Source: Flavobacterium chilense
GTDB taxonomy: Bacteria > Bacteroidota > Bacteroidia > Flavobacteriales > Flavobacteriaceae
DNA length: 64,000 nucleotides
Direction of reading: 5' to 3'
Assembly: GCF_001602525.1 (NCBI RefSeq)
Contig: NZ_LSYT01000004.1
Location: 248,001 to 312,000 of the forward strand
Shown here: positions 61,799 through 64,000 of the stretch, in pieces
How positions within the stretch are numbered: position 1 is the stretch's first letter
Layout: the number at the start of each line of letters is the position of its first letter
Position numbers and translations under genes: made by a program
Notes under the pieces: model-generated
Databases searched by the model: none
What the model was told of the DNA's origin: nothing
The model's input: the letters and a program-made list of their open reading frames with translations, nothing else

Positions 61799-63013
61799 AT
61801 GAGATTACACAGAAATTTAGTTTATACTACCATCGATTCTTTAAATGCAATTTTCAATGAAGGAGAATATGCAGACAAAGTGGTAGCCAGAGCATTAAAA
61901 AAAGACAAACGTTGGGGAAGTTCTGACAGGAAGTTTGTTGCTGAAACGATATACGAAATTGTTCGTTGGAAAAGATTATACGCAGAAATTGCCGAAGTAA
62001 AAGAACCTTTCGACAGAGATAACTTATGGAGAATGTTCGCCGTTTGGGCAGTTTTAAGAGGATATCCAATTCCGGATTGGAGACAATTGGAAGGAACTCC
62101 TGAAAGAAAAATTAAAGGACGTTTTGACGAACTTTCAAAAGTTAGAGCTTTAAAAGAATCTATTCCGGATTGGATGGATGAATTGGGCGTAAAAGAATTA
62201 GGCGAAAAAGTTTGGGCAAAAGAAATTGCAGCTCAAAATCAGCCTGCTAAAGTTATTTTAAGAACCAATACACTCAAAGGAACCAAAGAAAGCTTAAGAA
62301 ACACACTGATGGATTTAAATATTGAAACAGAATATTTGAAAGATCAGCCAGAAGCTTTAGTACTTAAAGAAAGAGCCAATGTATTTTTAACAGATGCTTT
62401 TAAACAAGGGCTTTTTGAAGTTCAGGATGCCAACTCACAATTGGTTGCCGGTTTCCTTGATGTAAAACCCGGAATGCGTGTAGTTGATACTTGTGCAGGA
62501 GCCGGAGGAAAAACATTGCACATTGCTTCTTTGATGGAAAACAAAGGACAATTGATTGCAATGGATTTGTATGAAAGCAAATTGAAACAATTAAAATTAA
62601 GAGCAAAAAGAAATGGCGCTTTTAATATTGAATACCGTATCATTGACACTACAAAAGTGATCAAAAAATTGCACGAAAAAGCAGATCGTGTTTTAATTGA
62701 CGCACCTTGTAGCGGATTAGGAGTTCTTAAAAGAAATCCTGACTCTAAATGGAAATTACAACCTGAATTTATTGATAATATTCGTAAAGTTCAGTCTGAA
62801 GTTTTAGAAAGTTATTCTAAAATTGTAAAACCAGGTGGAAAATTAGTTTACGCTACTTGTTCTGTTTTACCATCAGAAAATCAGGAGCAGGTACAAAAAT
62901 TCTTAAAAACCGAAATCGGACAGCAATTTACTTTTGTAGAAGATCGTAAATTACTGGCTTCAGAATCTGGCTTTGATGGATTTTATATGGCATTATTAGA
63001 ACGTAAGAAATAA
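61799..63013 (+). CDS. RsmB/RsmF-like (NOL1/NOP2/Sun) rRNA m5C methyltransferase
   Basis: 404 residues. The SAM site is VVDTCAGAGGKTLHIASLM; the catalytic cysteines are in IDAPCSGLGVLKRNP and VYATCSVLPSENQEQV. The N-terminal helical region resembles the RsmB NusB-like part. Probably methylates cytosine in 16S rRNA; the exact position is not known. Confidence 0.88.
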   Translation: MRLHRNLVYTTIDSLNAIFNEGEYADKVVARALKKDKRWGSSDRKFVAETIYEIVRWKRLYAEIAEVKEPFDRDNLWRMFAVWAVLRGYPIPDWRQLEGTPERKIKGRFDELSKVRALKESIPDWMDELGVKELGEKVWAKEIAAQNQPAKVILRTNTLKGTKESLRNTLMDLNIETEYLKDQPEALVLKERANVFLTDAFKQGLFEVQDANSQLVAGFLDVKPGMRVVDTCAGAGGKTLHIASLMENKGQLIAMDLYESKLKQLKLRAKRNGAFNIEYRIIDTTKVIKKLHEKADRVLIDAPCSGLGVLKRNPDSKWKLQPEFIDNIRKVQSEVLESYSKIVKPGGKLVYATCSVLPSENQEQVQKFLKTEIGQQFTFVEDRKLLASESGFDGFYMALLERKK

Positions 63014-63037
63014 ATATTTCAAGAATTTAAATATTTA

Positions 63038-63087
63038 AAAAATCCCAAACTCCAATTAGATAACTGGAATTTGGGATTTTTATTTTT
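63038..63087. terminator. Bidirectional terminator
   Basis: AAATCCCAAA...CCA / TGGAATTTGGGATTT hairpin between convergent genes. Confidence 0.85.
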
Positions 63088-63098
63088 ATCTGAAATTT

Positions 63099-64000
63099 TT
63101 AAGATTGTAAACTGGGTTTACGCAATAACTTTCCGTTTTCGTTTTCCTTGAATTTTGGAACAAAAACAATTTCTTTTGGCTTTTCGAATTTTCCTAAAAC
63201 ATCAAAAAAGTCAGGAGCAAATTCTTGTTTTTCTCCTTCGATAACCAAAATTAATTTCTCTCCTAAAGCAGAATCAGGAACACCGGTTACAAAAAAACGG
63301 TTCGTTATCTTCCCTATTAATTTTGCTTCTATCTGCTCCGGAATGAGTTTTACACCTCCACTGTTTATTACATTATCAATTCTTCCCAGAAAAACAAACT
63401 GATTATCATTAATGAGTTCAACGAGATCATTTGTAACAATTGGTTCATCAGAAATAGAAGAAACATGAATGACAAGACACCCACGATCGTCTGTAGCTAT
63501 TTTTACATTTGGTAAAATCGAAAATGCCTTTTCTCCTATTCTTTTGGCAGCGATATGAGTAATCGTTTCCGTCATACCATAAGTCTCATAAATTTCAGTT
63601 TTCAGGGGCAATAGTTTTTCTTCAAGTGCACTGTCTATTTTTGCTCCTCCAATAATCAGCTTCTTTATGTTTACTAGCTTTTCGATAGAATTCTGAACCT
63701 GTAAAGGAACCATGGCTACAAAATCATATTGCTTTTTATTGTACAACAGAGGTTCAGTACTTGGAGAAACAACATCAATATCCAAACCTAAAATCAGGCT
63801 TCGAACCAACATCATTTTACCAGCTATAAACTGAGTTGGCAAACACAGCAAAGCCCTGTCTCCCGGTTCTAAACCAAAAAAATCTCCCGTGGCTAAAGCT
63901 GACTGAATCATAGCTTGTTTTTCTAATCGTACCAACTTTGGAAGTCCAGTCGTCCCCGAAGTCGTCATTTCGATATAGTCTTTATCATCAAACCAATCCA
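63099..64000 (-). CDS. menE: AMP-forming acyl-CoA ligase, MenE-like (N-terminus beyond window)
   Basis: About 300 C-terminal residues; the frame continues past the right edge (DWFDDKDYIEMTTSGTTGLPK). MTTSGTTGLPK is the P-loop of the ANL family, IYETYGMTETITHIA the A5 motif, FVFLGRIDNVINSGGVKLIP the A7-A8 hinge, and GKLLRK the A10 lysine. Size and sequence suit o-succinylbenzoate-CoA ligase of menaquinone synthesis. The missing half prevents certainty. Confidence 0.85.
   Translation of the reverse strand, partial: DWFDDKDYIEMTTSGTTGLPKLVRLEKQAMIQSALATGDFFGLEPGDRALLCLPTQFIAGKMMLVRSLILGLDIDVVSPSTEPLLYNKKQYDFVAMVPLQVQNSIEKLVNIKKLIIGGAKIDSALEEKLLPLKTEIYETYGMTETITHIAAKRIGEKAFSILPNVKIATDDRGCLVIHVSSISDEPIVTNDLVELINDNQFVFLGRIDNVINSGGVKLIPEQIEAKLIGKITNRFFVTGVPDSALGEKLILVIEGEKQEFAPDFFDVLGKFEKPKEIVFVPKFKENENGKLLRKPSLQS

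Overview
The window looks like a flavobacterial chromosome (Bacteroidota, probably Flavobacterium). The evidence is the low GC content, promoters of the TAnnTTTG (-7) type with few Shine-Dalgarno sites, many Bacteroidota-type secreted proteins and lipoproteins, and the intergenic repeat families typical of the genus. No IS element, integrase, rRNA or CRISPR array is visible.

Left half (1 to about 32.5 kb): an accessory region read almost wholly on the minus strand. It contains an RNA-repair system. A complete set (26.3-31.8 kb) encodes a T4-type polynucleotide kinase-phosphatase, a T4 Rnl1-type RNA ligase, a small nucleotidyltransferase, a SUKH-fold protein and a large RING-like/TerD-like protein. 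A second ATP-dependent RNA ligase (DUF5565 type) runs off the left edge. Three clusters of tRNA-like RNAs lie on the same strand: 0.4-1.1 kb (before the DUF5565 ligase), 21.3-21.6 kb (after a zinc-ribbon SDR gene) and 31.9-32.5 kb (before the repair operon). Several depart from tRNA rules: a Lys-type molecule with about 45 nt inserted in its anticodon stem, a 190-nt molecule with a tRNA-like end, a 50-nt molecule without an anticodon arm, 18-nt T-arms, A at position 33. The 31.8-32.2 kb leader also holds five copies of GGTCAA-N8-TACTTC. In each, N8 is complementary to a nearby 8-mer although N8 differs in every copy, so the pairing covaries. A gap-free 40-bp element with a dyad (ACTACGC...TTGCG) and an AATCTTTG box precedes the 190-nt RNA, the leader array and the Rnl1 gene. 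Also on this side are a WGR/SWIM/DUF4132 (MolR-like) set, DUF434 genes (one intact, one broken), TatD, an S24-like peptidase, a tyrosinase/cupredoxin operon, an XRE regulator and two tiny self-contained transcription units at 1.2-1.95 kb.

Right half (32.7-64 kb): mostly housekeeping. In order: an HD-type hydrolase; a WYL regulator; a MarR regulator followed by a fadN-fadA-fadE beta-oxidation operon interrupted by a four-helix-bundle gene; a GH18 chitinase; small envelope proteins; Cu/Zn superoxide dismutase; a LETM1-like protein; carbonic anhydrase with a SulP transporter; Dps divergent from OxyR; MnmD; IlvE; a MazG-like enzyme; an ECF sigma operon; a BNR-repeat protein; Kup; an RsmB-like methyltransferase; and the 3' part of a MenE-like ligase.

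Working model (inference): the tRNA-like RNAs are substrates, decoys or sensors for anticodon nucleases, and the ligase/kinase/nucleotidyltransferase set heals or processes them and damaged tRNAs. The shared 40-bp element would co-regulate the RNAs and the enzymes.
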